The notes under the pieces: generated by a model | Database searches by the model: none | What the model saw: the letters and a program-made list of their open reading frames with translations, nothing else | What the model was told of the DNA's origin: nothing | Source: Actinomycetes bacterium | Lineage (GTDB): Bacteria > Actinomycetota > Actinomycetes > Streptosporangiales > Streptosporangiaceae | Assembly: GCA_021792405.1 (NCBI GenBank) | Contig: JAJYUU010000027.1 | Coordinates: 1 to 40,142 of the forward strand | Direction: 5' to 3' | Length of the DNA stretch: 40,142 nt | Position numbers and translations under genes: made by a program | Shown here: piece after piece, positions 23,391 through 30,981 of the stretch | Numbering within the stretch: position 1 is the first letter of the stretch | Layout of the letters: every line of letters starts with the position of its first letter

Positions 23391-25221
23391 ATTTCACCTC
23401 CCCGAGCAGGGCGAGTGCGCCAGCGCGCTCGCGAACCGACAGCAGCGCCATCTTGGCGCCCTCGCCGGCCACGTTGCCGGCGCTGACCACGCGAAGCACC
23501 GGCAGCTTCGGCACCAGGCCGAGGGCGATCGCGCTCGCTGGTGACAGGTAGCTGCCGAACGAGCCGGCCAGCAGCACCTGCTGGATGTCGCTCTCGGCGA
23601 GCCCGGCTTCGTCGAGCAGAACCCGCCAGCCGGTCGCGATGGCCGCCTTGGCGAACTGCAGCTCGCGGATGTCGCGCTGCGACAGGTAGACCGAGGCAGC
23701 GGCGTCGCCGGGTTCGCCGAGCCAATGCAGTACGAAGACACGCTCCTGGCCGAGCATGGTCAGCCGCGGGGCCAGGGCCGGCTGCAGGCCGGCGGCCACC
23801 TCGTCCGGTACCAGGCGGCCGGAGCGATCGAGCAGGCCCGCCCTGGCCAGCTCGGCAACAGTGTCGACCAGGCCGGATCCGCACAGGCCAGTAGGCTGGC
23901 AGTCGCCGATCACGGTCAGTTTCACATCGCCGGGGCCGATCGCAACGCCTTCGATGGCCCCGTCCGCGGCGCGCATTCCGCACCGGATGGCCGCGCCCTC
24001 GAACGCCGGGCCGGCCGGCGCGGCCGTGGCAAGCAGCCAGTCGCGGTTGCCGAGCACGATCTCGCAGTTGGTGCCGATGTCGATGAACAGCCGGATCCTG
24101 GCGTCCCGGTTCATTCCCGAGGCAAGCAGTCCGGCCGTGATGTCGCCGCCGACGTATGCCCCGAAGGCCGGGAAAACGAAGGCACGGGCCCGCGGGTGAG
24201 CGGGCACGTTTAGTTCGGCAGCGAGCACTTCCGGAAGCTCGCGTGCCGCCATGATGAACGGCGCCACGCCGAGCGGCTCCGGGTCGATGCCCAGCGCGAT
24301 GTGCGTCATCGTCGCGTTACCCGCGATGGCGATCTCGGTCACGTCGGCCGGGTCGGCGCCCGCCTGCGCGCACACCTCGGCAGCCAGTTCGCCGAGCGTC
24401 TGCCGGGCGAGCGCGCTCAGCGTGTCGAGCGCGCGAGGATCGAGCATGGTGGCGCTGATCCGGGTGATCACGTCGGCGCCGAACGGCTGCTGCTTGTTCA
24501 GCATCGAGGCCACCGCGAGCGGCGTCCCGGTGGCCAGGTCCAGCAAGGTGGCGACGACCGTGGTGGTGCCAAGGTCGAAGGCGATGCCGAGCAAACGTCC
24601 GGTAGTGTCGCCGGCCTGCACGTCGATCAGCACGTCATCGACGATGACCGCGGTCACCTTGAAGTCGGCGGCCCGCAGCCGGCGGCCGAGGTAGCGCAGC
24701 ATCGTGAGGTCCACGCGGAGTTCGAGATCGTCCAGCGCGGCCAGCACCCGCTCGATGTCGGTCTGCTGATCGGCTAGCGATGGCTCGGCCAGTTCCAGGT
24801 AGCGCTTCTGCGCGGCCGGCCGCAGGATGACCTGGCGACCGACGCCCACCGTGGCCGCCTTCGGCCTGGTCACCAGCGGCGGGACGGCAACCTGCAGGTC
24901 GGCGTCAGCCAGCGCCCGGCAGGCAAGCCGCCAGCCGGCCCGCAGTTCGTCCGGCGAGAACGCGCGGGCGTCCAGCGGCGAGACCGGCATGCTGCCGTCC
25001 AGCACTCGGACCTTGCATTTCTTGCAAGTGCCGTGGCCGCCGCAGGTGGAGTCGATCGCGATGCCGTTCCAGCTAGCCGCATCAAACACGGTGACGCCGG
25101 GCGGCACCCGCACTCGCAGCCCGCCAGGCTGGAACCACAGCTCGACCCGGGCGGGCTGGCTGGCCTCCGGCCCCGCCGTCGCGCGCGTCGCCGCGTCCTG
25201 TGTCACTGCGTCCTGTGTCAC
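23323..25221 (-). CDS. 2Fe-2S ASKHA-domain corrinoid activation protein (RACo/RamA-like, COG3894)
   Basis: The GTG at 25221 overlaps the stop of the methyltransferase gene (GTGA) and gives 632 residues. The N-terminus is a plant-type ferredoxin domain with Cys60-X5-Cys66-X2-Cys69-X21-Cys91 (DSTCGGHGTCKKC, then WRLACRA). The middle and C-terminal parts form the ASKHA-like corrinoid-activation region: GIAFDLGTTTVVATLLDL (FDLGTTTVVATLL), LFIDIGTNCEIVLG, GLCGSGLVD and VLLAGSFGSYL. Relatives use ATP hydrolysis and a low-potential electron to reduce inactive cob(II)alamin to cob(I)alamin on the corrinoid protein. The context (corrinoid protein, methyl-THF methyltransferase, MttB) makes that role very likely. 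Confidence 0.9.
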   Translation of the reverse strand: MTQDAVTQDAATRATAGPEASQPARVELWFQPGGLRVRVPPGVTVFDAASWNGIAIDSTCGGHGTCKKCKVRVLDGSMPVSPLDARAFSPDELRAGWRLACRALADADLQVAVPPLVTRPKAATVGVGRQVILRPAAQKRYLELAEPSLADQQTDIERVLAALDDLELRVDLTMLRYLGRRLRAADFKVTAVIVDDVLIDVQAGDTTGRLLGIAFDLGTTTVVATLLDLATGTPLAVASMLNKQQPFGADVITRISATMLDPRALDTLSALARQTLGELAAEVCAQAGADPADVTEIAIAGNATMTHIALGIDPEPLGVAPFIMAARELPEVLAAELNVPAHPRARAFVFPAFGAYVGGDITAGLLASGMNRDARIRLFIDIGTNCEIVLGNRDWLLATAAPAGPAFEGAAIRCGMRAADGAIEGVAIGPGDVKLTVIGDCQPTGLCGSGLVDTVAELARAGLLDRSGRLVPDEVAAGLQPALAPRLTMLGQERVFVLHWLGEPGDAAASVYLSQRDIRELQFAKAAIATGWRVLLDEAGLAESDIQQVLLAGSFGSYLSPASAIALGLVPKLPVLRVVSAGNVAGEGAKMALLSVRERAGALALLGEVKYVELSDRDGFNDAFVDQLQFPA

Positions 25222-26090
25222 CGTGCCGCCGGTCCCGGGCCGGCCTGGCGGGCCCGGTGCGCGGCTATCCACGCGGCGCCCCACGGATCCCGGTTGGTCA
25301 GCAGGTCGGCCGCCTTCACCGCCTGCACCAGCTGCTGCGACCGGGCGTCCATGATGGCGCTGGTGAGACCGCTGGCGATTGCCATTGGCAGGAACGCGGC
25401 ACCGATCGCGCCGCGGTCGGGCATCCCGAACGACACGTTCGACGCGCCGAGTGCCATGTTCACGCCCAGTTCGTCCCGGAGCAGTTCGATCGTCTCCAGC
25501 GTGCGCAGGACCAGGGAGGTATCGGCGCCGACCGGCATGGCCAGCGGGTCGATCACGATGTCCTCGATCGCGATGCCGTACGTGCCGGTGGCCACGTCCA
25601 CGATCTTGCGGGCCAGTTCCAGCCGCCTGGTCGGCTCTTCAGGGATCTCCTCCTCGTCGTTGGGCAGCCCGATGACAGCCGCGCCATGACGCTTGACCAG
25701 CGGAAGGATGGCGTCCAGCCGGTCGTCCTCAGCGGTGACCGAGTTGACCAGGGCCTTGCCCTGGTAGGCGGCAAGCCCGGCCTCGAGCACCTCGACGATC
25801 GAGGAGTCGAGGCAGAGCGGCAGATCGCAGCGGGACTGGATCAGCCGGATCGCGCGGGTCATCAGCTCCGCCTCGTCGCACAGCGGAGCGCCCATGTTCA
25901 CATCGAGTACCATCGCGCCGCCGGCCAGCTGCTCGGCCACGTCGATCTCGATTCTGGCCAGATCACCGCGCCGCAACTGCTCCTGGAAGATCTTGCGGCC
26001 GGTCGGGTTGATCCGTTCGCCGATGATGCAGAACGGGTTCTCCCCGCCGATCCGCACCTGTCGGCTCGCCGAGGACAGGACTGTTTCCAT
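25218..26090 (-). CDS. Methyltetrahydrofolate:corrinoid methyltransferase (MtgA/AcsE-like)
   Basis: This 290-residue pterin-binding TIM barrel resembles dihydropteroate synthase and AcsE. Visible motifs are FCIIGERINPTGR (20-32), MVLDVNMGAP (60-69, pterin-contact Asp63 and Asn65), LPLCLDSS (about 90-97), ALVNSV, DIVIDPLAMPVG and ALGASNVSFGMP. In non-pyrrolysine MttB systems such as MtgABC this enzyme moves the methyl group from the methyl-corrinoid protein to THF, giving 5-methyl-THF. The corrinoid-protein gene is 53 bp upstream and the activator overlaps its 3' end. AcsE-like direction of transfer cannot be read from sequence, but the operon favours transfer to THF. Confidence 0.88.
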   Translation of the reverse strand: METVLSSASRQVRIGGENPFCIIGERINPTGRKIFQEQLRRGDLARIEIDVAEQLAGGAMVLDVNMGAPLCDEAELMTRAIRLIQSRCDLPLCLDSSIVEVLEAGLAAYQGKALVNSVTAEDDRLDAILPLVKRHGAAVIGLPNDEEEIPEEPTRRLELARKIVDVATGTYGIAIEDIVIDPLAMPVGADTSLVLRTLETIELLRDELGVNMALGASNVSFGMPDRGAIGAAFLPMAIASGLTSAIMDARSQQLVQAVKAADLLTNRDPWGAAWIAAHRARQAGPGPAAR

Positions 26091-26143
26091 CGGGGCTAGA
26101 TCCGTTCGCTAGTTGGCGGTCGGGGTGCGGGCGGCATGTTCAG

Positions 26144-26809
26144 TCAGGCGGGCGCGACAGCGCGGCGCGCCCGCAGCAGTTCCTTCGCGCGCACCACGGC
26201 GGCCGAGGCATCGGCGGCATACCCGTCGGCGCCAACCACGTCCGCATACTCCTGGGTGACCGGCGCGCCGCCGACCATCACGATGACCTGATCGCGCATC
26301 CCGGCCTTCTGCAGCGCGTTGATGTTCGCCTTGAACATCGGCATCGTGGTCGTCAGGAAGGCGGAGAACCCGACGATGTCCGGCTGGTGCTCCCTGATGG
26401 CGTCCAGGAACTTTTCCGGTGCCACCTGTACGCCGAGGTCGATCACTTCGAAGCCAGCGCCCTCGAACATGATGTTGACCAGGTTCTTGCCAATGTCATG
26501 CACGTCACCCTTCACCGTGCCCATCACGATCTTGCCGATCGTCTGGGCGCCGGTCTCGGCCAGCAACGGCCGCAGGATCTCCAGCGCCCCGGCCATTGCC
26601 TTGCCGGCTATGAGCATCTCGGGCACGAAGAAGTCGCCCCGCTCGAACCGCGCGCCGACCTCCTCGAGCGCGGGGATGAGCGCTTCGTAGAGCAGCGTCT
26701 CCGGCCCGAGGCCTAGTTCGAGCCCCTGCCTGGTGAGGCTGAGCACTTCAGGGCCGTTGCCGGTGAGAGTGAAGCCATAGAGCTGGCGCAGCATCTCGTC
26801 CGTGGTCAC
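26144..26809 (-). CDS. Corrinoid (B12-binding) protein, MtgC/MtbC-like
   Basis: This 221-residue protein has a four-helix cap (about 1-85, with RGDFFVPEMLIAGKAM) and a B12-binding Rossmann domain with D102-x-H104-x-x-G107 ([13 protein letters not shown]). His104 is the lower axial cobalt ligand. SxL/GG features follow (VGFSAFLTTT, VMVGGAPVT). This is the methyl-carrying subunit that takes the methyl from the MttB-family enzyme and gives it to the pterin-binding methyltransferase. Its ATG at 26809 is 15 bp after the IclR stop, so regulator and carrier are cotranscribed. Confidence 0.93.
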   Translation of the reverse strand: MTTDEMLRQLYGFTLTGNGPEVLSLTRQGLELGLGPETLLYEALIPALEEVGARFERGDFFVPEMLIAGKAMAGALEILRPLLAETGAQTIGKIVMGTVKGDVHDIGKNLVNIMFEGAGFEVIDLGVQVAPEKFLDAIREHQPDIVGFSAFLTTTMPMFKANINALQKAGMRDQVIVMVGGAPVTQEYADVVGADGYAADASAAVVRAKELLRARRAVAPA

Positions 26810-26824
26810 GAGGCACCTTCTTCC

Positions 26825-27646
26825 TTAACTGGCGAGGGCGGCATGCTGAACTCCGCGAGCGGGCTGGTCATGGCCCAGTAGCACGGACAGTGAGCGGGCG
26901 GCCGCCATGCAATTGCTCGCGGCTGCCGGAATCACAGCGGTCGTCAGTCGGCTAGCGGGTCCGGATACTGACAGCGCACCGATCACGATGCCGCCGTCGG
27001 CGAACACCGGCGCCGCGACCGCGACCAGCCCTGGCTCGAGCTCTTCGACGGTCACCGCGTAGCCGCGCTCGCGCACCGCGGTGAGCTCGTCGGCGAGCGC
27101 GGCGCGGCTGGTGACGGTCCGATCCGTGCGCTGCTCCAGGTGGCCGCCGGGCAGTTCGGCGCCGCCGAAGGCGATCAGGGCCTTGCCGAGCGCGGCGCAA
27201 TGCAACGGCACCCGCAGGCCCACCCAGTTAGTGCCGCCGATCAGGTACTTGCTGTCCACCTGGGCGATCTGCTCGACCAGGCCGCCGTCGCGGGCCACGC
27301 CCAGGTTGACCGTCTCGCCGGTTTCTTCGCCCAGCGCGGCGAGCACCGGCTGGGCCACGCTCACCAGGTCAGCCTCCGCGCCCCCACGCCAGGCATAGGA
27401 CACGAACACCTCGCCGGGGGAGAACCGGCCGGTCAGGTCGCGCCGGACCAGGCCGTTGCGCTCCAGCGCGGCCAGCAGCCTCGACGTGGTGCTCTTCGCC
27501 AGCCCGCTGGCGGTGATCAGTTCGGTGAAGGTGACCGGGTCGCGATGCCGGGCAACCTCGATGAGCAGCTGAGCCGCCCGGTCGACGGCCTGGGTTCCGG
27601 TCGGAGAGGTCACGGCGGCCTTTTTGCGGTATTTTGGTAGTTCCAT
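26825..27646 (-). CDS. IclR-family transcriptional regulator
   Basis: The ATG at 27646 gives 273 residues. A winged helix-turn-helix (about 16-80: GTQAVDRAAQLLIEV, FTELITASGLAKSTTSRLL in parts TASGLAKSTTSRLL) is followed by the IclR effector domain with GETVNLGVARDG, VPLHCAALGKALIAF (LHCAALGKALIAF), VTVEELEPGLVAVAAPV (EELEPGLVAVAAPV) and IGALSVSGP. An in-frame GTG at 27613 (AAAAAGG upstream) is an alternative start. It is the first gene of the corrinoid operon and is divergent from the MttB gene. The palindrome at 27640-27656 overlaps its start codon, so autoregulation and control of the MttB promoter are likely. The inducer is presumably the methylated amine or its product. Confidence 0.9.
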   Translation of the reverse strand: MELPKYRKKAAVTSPTGTQAVDRAAQLLIEVARHRDPVTFTELITASGLAKSTTSRLLAALERNGLVRRDLTGRFSPGEVFVSYAWRGGAEADLVSVAQPVLAALGEETGETVNLGVARDGGLVEQIAQVDSKYLIGGTNWVGLRVPLHCAALGKALIAFGGAELPGGHLEQRTDRTVTSRAALADELTAVRERGYAVTVEELEPGLVAVAAPVFADGGIVIGALSVSGPASRLTTAVIPAAASNCMAAARSLSVLLGHDQPARGVQHAALAS

Positions 27647-27656
27647 ACTACGGAAC
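27640..27656. promoter_or_regulatory. Palindromic operator candidate between IclR and MttB genes
   Basis: GTTCC-N7-GGAAC (27640-27656) is a perfect interrupted palindrome overlapping the ATG at 27646 and about 92 bp upstream of the MttB start. A second imperfect palindrome (GTAGT...ACTAC, 27637-27651) overlaps it. The size and half-site type fit IclR-family operators. Binding at this spot would repress the IclR operon and could act on the divergent MttB promoter. Confidence 0.5.
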
Positions 27657-27747
27657 CTTGTTCTACGATGTGATCCTAGATTCGCACGTTCCGGCGGGTC
27701 AAGGCGGCGCTTTCCGGCAGCCGTTCTGTCGCAGTCTCGAGGTGGAA

Positions 27748-29187
27748 ATGTTCCGCAACACGATGCCGAGGTACGAGATCTTGTCGCCCGACGCGATCGG
27801 AGTGCTCGACAAGGGCTGGCGCAGGATCGTGTCCGAGATCGGCGTCCAGTTCGCCAAGCCCGAGGCTGTCGAGTTGTTCCGCAAGGCCGGCCAGCGCACC
27901 GATGGGGAGGTCGTGTACCTCGATCCGGACTTCGTGCTCGAGCAGGTGGCACTGGCACCGCGCGAGTTCGACGTGCAGGCCAGGAACCCGGCGAACAACG
28001 TGCACATCGGCGGCGACGACATGGTCTTCGGCGCGGTTTACGGCTCGCCGTTCGTACGCGAGGGCGGCGTGCGGCGCGATGCGACGATGGACGACTTCCG
28101 CCGGCTGTGCATGCTGGCGCAGTCGTTCGGCGAGCTGGATTCCGCCGGGGGAGTCATCTGCGAGCCGAACGATGCGCCGCTTGACTCCCGGCACCTGGAC
28201 ATGGTCTTCGCGCTGCAGACCCTGACCGACAAGATCTACATGGGGAACGTGGTGTCCGGGCCTAATGCCGCGGACACCATCGCGATGACAGAGATACTGT
28301 TCGGCGGTCGCGCCGCGATCGAGTCGGTTCCCGCGACGATCTCATTGATCAACTGCAATTCACCGCTGCGCTGGGACGACCGGATGCTGGACGCCCAGTT
28401 TGAGTACTGTGCCGCAATGCAGCCGGTGGTTCTCACCCCGTTCCTGCTCATGGGGGCGATGTCGCCGGTAACGATCCCCGCCGCCCTGGTCCAGCAGCTC
28501 GCGGAGGCGCTTTCCGGGATCGCGCTGGCCCAGCTGATCAGGCCCGGCTGCCCGGTGATATTCGGGTCGTTCCTGTCCAACATCGACATGCAGTCGGGTT
28601 CGCCTAGCTTCGGCACGCCGGAGTCCGCGATCGGGCTGCTGTGCACCGGGCAGCTAGCGCGGCACTTCGGCCTGCCCTTCAGGACCGGCGGCGGCCTGAA
28701 CTCCAGCCAGACCTGCGACGCGCAGGCTGCTTACGAGTCGCTGATGACGCTGCTGCCGACGTTCCTGGCCGGCACGAACTGGGTCATGCACGCGGCGGGC
28801 TGGCTCGAAGGGGGGCTGGTGTCGAGTTACGACAAGTTCATCGTCGACATCGAGTTGCTGCGGATGCTGCAGGTAGAGTTCACGCCGCTGGAGATCGATG
28901 AGGCGTCGCTGGCCTTCGGCGCGCACACCGAGGTCGGGCACGGCGGTCACTTCCTCGGCGCGCAGCACACCATGGAGCGGTTCCGTGACTGCTTCTACCG
29001 GCCGCTGTTGTCCTCGACGGCGAACTACGAGCGCTGGCTGAAGCTCGGCGGCAAGGACGCCACCGCGCGGGCTGGTGAGATAGCCACGAGGACCCTGGCC
29101 GCGTACGAGCAGCCGCCACTCGACGACGCGGTGCGCGCCGAGCTTGCCGACTACGTCGCCCGGCGGCGCTCCGAACTCGGCGACTGA
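27748..29187 (+). CDS. MttB-family methyltransferase, non-pyrrolysine (glycine betaine/quaternary amine type)
   Basis: The ATG at 27748 (GAGGTGG four bases upstream) gives 479 residues. MttB-superfamily blocks include the N-terminal LDKGWRRIVSEIGVQF (with a helix-loop as in trimethylamine methyltransferases), VYGSPF, LDMVFALQTLTDKIYMG (HLDMVFALQTLTDK), CNSPLRWD, PVTIPAALVQQLAEAL (MSPVTIPAALVQQ), FGSFLSNIDMQSGSPSFGTP (FLSNIDMQSGSPSFGTP), FRTGGGLNSSQTCDAQAAYES (LNSSQTCDAQAAYES) and GHGGHFLGAQHT. There is no in-frame amber codon, so this is the Pyl-less branch, whose characterised members demethylate glycine betaine (MtgB), proline betaine (MtpB) or carnitine (MtcB). The product here is probably dimethylglycine plus methyl-corrinoid, given the dehydrogenase and etfBA nearby. 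The substrate remains inference. Confidence 0.88.
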   Translation: MFRNTMPRYEILSPDAIGVLDKGWRRIVSEIGVQFAKPEAVELFRKAGQRTDGEVVYLDPDFVLEQVALAPREFDVQARNPANNVHIGGDDMVFGAVYGSPFVREGGVRRDATMDDFRRLCMLAQSFGELDSAGGVICEPNDAPLDSRHLDMVFALQTLTDKIYMGNVVSGPNAADTIAMTEILFGGRAAIESVPATISLINCNSPLRWDDRMLDAQFEYCAAMQPVVLTPFLLMGAMSPVTIPAALVQQLAEALSGIALAQLIRPGCPVIFGSFLSNIDMQSGSPSFGTPESAIGLLCTGQLARHFGLPFRTGGGLNSSQTCDAQAAYESLMTLLPTFLAGTNWVMHAAGWLEGGLVSSYDKFIVDIELLRMLQVEFTPLEIDEASLAFGAHTEVGHGGHFLGAQHTMERFRDCFYRPLLSSTANYERWLKLGGKDATARAGEIATRTLAAYEQPPLDDAVRAELADYVARRRSELGD

Positions 29188-29518
29188 GGCCTCTGCAGTC
29201 GCCGGGCTGGCCGGTAAGCAGGAAACAGAGTCAAGATTTGGCAAAATTTGTCGGCGCGCGGTCTCGTCGTTAGCCTGAGAGAGCTGCCCTGGGCCTTATC
29301 CGGCCAATCCGTTGAGCTCTGGTGTAATACGGACACTCAATTGCCGGTGTTTGGGCTGGAATGATCAATTGTCAATTGGCCCACCTGGCTATCCCGGAAT
29401 TGCCGAGAGCGGTTAGTTCGCTCGCTCTGCGGTGTTTCCGCGCGCCCCTGACTTGGTACATTCCCCCAGGTTAGGCGCCTGTGTGTCGCCCAGGCGTAAC
29501 TCCGTCAGAAAGTAACGT
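29188..29518. other. 331-bp intergenic region without a gene
   Basis: I see no coding sequence here. It is more AT-rich than its surroundings and holds three CAATTG hexamers (29338, 29366, 29373). A 6-bp stem-loop, CGCCTG/CAGGCG (29476-29496), lies just before the NlpC/P60 start. NlpC/P60 genes in actinobacteria often follow a ydaO/c-di-AMP riboswitch, but I could not match that consensus. Confidence 0.5.
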
Positions 29519-30043
29519 GTGAACGAACGCATTCCGCGCTGCGGGCCGAAACGATTCTCAACTCAGCTGCGCAGCGCGGTGCAGGCCGCGCTCGCGGTCC
29601 TCGTTTTGCTCGTCGCATCCGTCGGACTATCTCAGCCGACTCCCGCAAGGGCCGATGTCGCGGCCACGGCCAGGAGGACCTCGGTCAGGAGCCTGCGACT
29701 GTCGATCTGGTTCTGGGCCCTGCACCAGCGGGGCAAGCCTTACATCTGGGGCGGCACCGGCCCCGCCGGGTTCGACTGCTCCGGCCTGGTGTACGCGGCT
29801 TACCGGGCACGCGGCGTGCGGCTGCCGCGCACTACCTACGAGATGCTGGGCAGCTGGCGGCTGATCCGGATCCCCAAGTCCCAGGCAAAGCGAGGTGACC
29901 TGGCTTTCTTCGGCACCGGTCACGTCGAGCTGTACGCCTGGGGGAACTTGACGTTCGGCGCGGAAGAGCCCGGCACCCGCGTCGGATACCACCGGATGAA
30001 CGCGTACTGGCATCCGACCATGTACTTCAAGGTGCGGATGTAG
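29519..30043 (+). CDS. Secreted NlpC/P60-family cell-wall endopeptidase
   Basis: This 174-residue protein starts at GTG 29519. A signal peptide covers about 1-45: basic start, hydrophobic AALAVLVLLVASVGLS, likely cleavage after PARA. The mature protein is essentially one NlpC/P60 domain: PYIWGGTGPAGFDCSGLVYAAY in parts (YIWGGTGPAGFDCSGLV) with catalytic Cys87, RGDLAFFGTGHVELY with His135, and a third polar position near the C-terminus. The expected reaction is cleavage of D-Glu/meso-DAP-type bonds in peptidoglycan stem peptides outside the cell. There is no SH3 or LysM anchor. A strong hairpin follows at 30079. Confidence 0.9.
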   Translation: MNERIPRCGPKRFSTQLRSAVQAALAVLVLLVASVGLSQPTPARADVAATARRTSVRSLRLSIWFWALHQRGKPYIWGGTGPAGFDCSGLVYAAYRARGVRLPRTTYEMLGSWRLIRIPKSQAKRGDLAFFGTGHVELYAWGNLTFGAEEPGTRVGYHRMNAYWHPTMYFKVRM

Positions 30044-30078
30044 GCCGGCAGCCGCTAGCTCGCGGCAGAGGCAGCCTG

Positions 30079-30124
30079 TGGGTGCCGAGTTGATGGGCCT
30101 GGAGTGCCACCAACTCGGCACCCA
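30079..30124 (+). terminator. Terminator-like hairpin after the NlpC/P60 gene
   Basis: TGGGTGCCGAGTTG (30079-30092) pairs perfectly with CAACTCGGCACCCA (30111-30124); TGG/CCA extends the stem after one mismatch. It is 36 bp past the NlpC/P60 stop and before the HAD gene on the same strand. No T-run follows. Confidence 0.7.
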
Positions 30125-30242
30125 TGAAGATCATCCCGGCTGGGCTTCGGCTAGTGCCCGCTCGGCATCCTCAATGCGGGCCGGCGTCAGCCCGGCTGCC
30201 CGCGCCGCTGCGACCGCGCGGCTGGTTTGCCAGGATGGTGCC

Positions 30243-30935
30243 ATGGCCGGGCTTACGGATGGCATGTCCGCAGTGGTGTTCGACTTCTTCGGCACGCTCA
30301 CGCCGGTCAGCCCGAGCGAGGCCTGGGCGAGCAACGCCGAACGGCTCGCTGACGTGCTGGACGTACCCGCCGCCTCGCTCGTGCGGGTGCTGGACGACAG
30401 TTTTCCCGAGCGGATCAGCGGTGCGCTCGGCGACGTGCGGCAGACCATGCAAGCGCTCGCGGAGCGACTGGGCGTCCGGCTCACCAGCGCGCAGCTCGAG
30501 AAGGCCGCGCGCGTCCGCCGGACTGTCCAGGAGTCGATGTTCACGCTGCGCCCCGAGGCGCTCGCGGTGATCCGCGGGATCCGTGCCAAGGGACTGCGGA
30601 CGGGCCTGGTCTCTGACTGCACATCGGAGCTTCCCGACGCCTGGCACCGGCTGCCGCTTGCCGGGGTCATCGACGTGCCGGTCTTCTCCTGCGTAGAGGG
30701 AACGCGCAAGCCAGACCCGCGGCTATTCCTCAAGGTCGCGGCTGGCCTTTGGGCCGAGCCAGCCCAGTGTGTCTACGTCGGCGACGGCGGCGGGCAGGAA
30801 CTGACCGGGGCCAGTGCCGTCGGGATGCGCGCCGTGCTGCTGGCCGGCCCCGACTGGCACGAGCACGGCGACCGTCGGCGCGAGCCGGGCTGGACCGGCC
30901 CGCGCATCGCATCGCTCCCCGAACTATGCCTGTGA
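30243..30935 (+). CDS. HAD-superfamily hydrolase
   Basis: This 230-residue protein starts at ATG 30243. The four HAD motifs are visible: VVFDFFGTLT (nucleophile Asp14), GLVSDCTSE (motif II Ser), GTRKPDPRLF (motif III Lys) and VYVGDGGGQEL (motif IV Asp). The position two residues after the nucleophile is Phe16 rather than the Asp of most phosphatases; the same D-x-F/Y pattern occurs in haloacid dehalogenases and several HAD subgroups, so phosphatase activity is not certain. A helical cap (about 30-110) makes it subfamily I. An ATG seven codons later is an alternative start. The next gene begins 46 bp downstream. Confidence 0.85.
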   Translation: MAGLTDGMSAVVFDFFGTLTPVSPSEAWASNAERLADVLDVPAASLVRVLDDSFPERISGALGDVRQTMQALAERLGVRLTSAQLEKAARVRRTVQESMFTLRPEALAVIRGIRAKGLRTGLVSDCTSELPDAWHRLPLAGVIDVPVFSCVEGTRKPDPRLFLKVAAGLWAEPAQCVYVGDGGGQELTGASAVGMRAVLLAGPDWHEHGDRRREPGWTGPRIASLPELCL

Positions 30936-30981
30936 CCAGGCGGTTCGTGCCAGATCGCCGATTCTGGCTGACAATGGAGTG

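Noticed and set aside
27748-29187. Pyrrolysine-containing trimethylamine methyltransferase
   Set aside because: The gene has no internal in-frame TAG and runs uninterrupted to its stop, so it belongs to the Pyl-less MttB group.
29188-29518. ydaO (c-di-AMP) riboswitch before the NlpC/P60 gene
   Set aside because: The location is typical, but the conserved core segments could not be matched; only a small stem-loop is visible.
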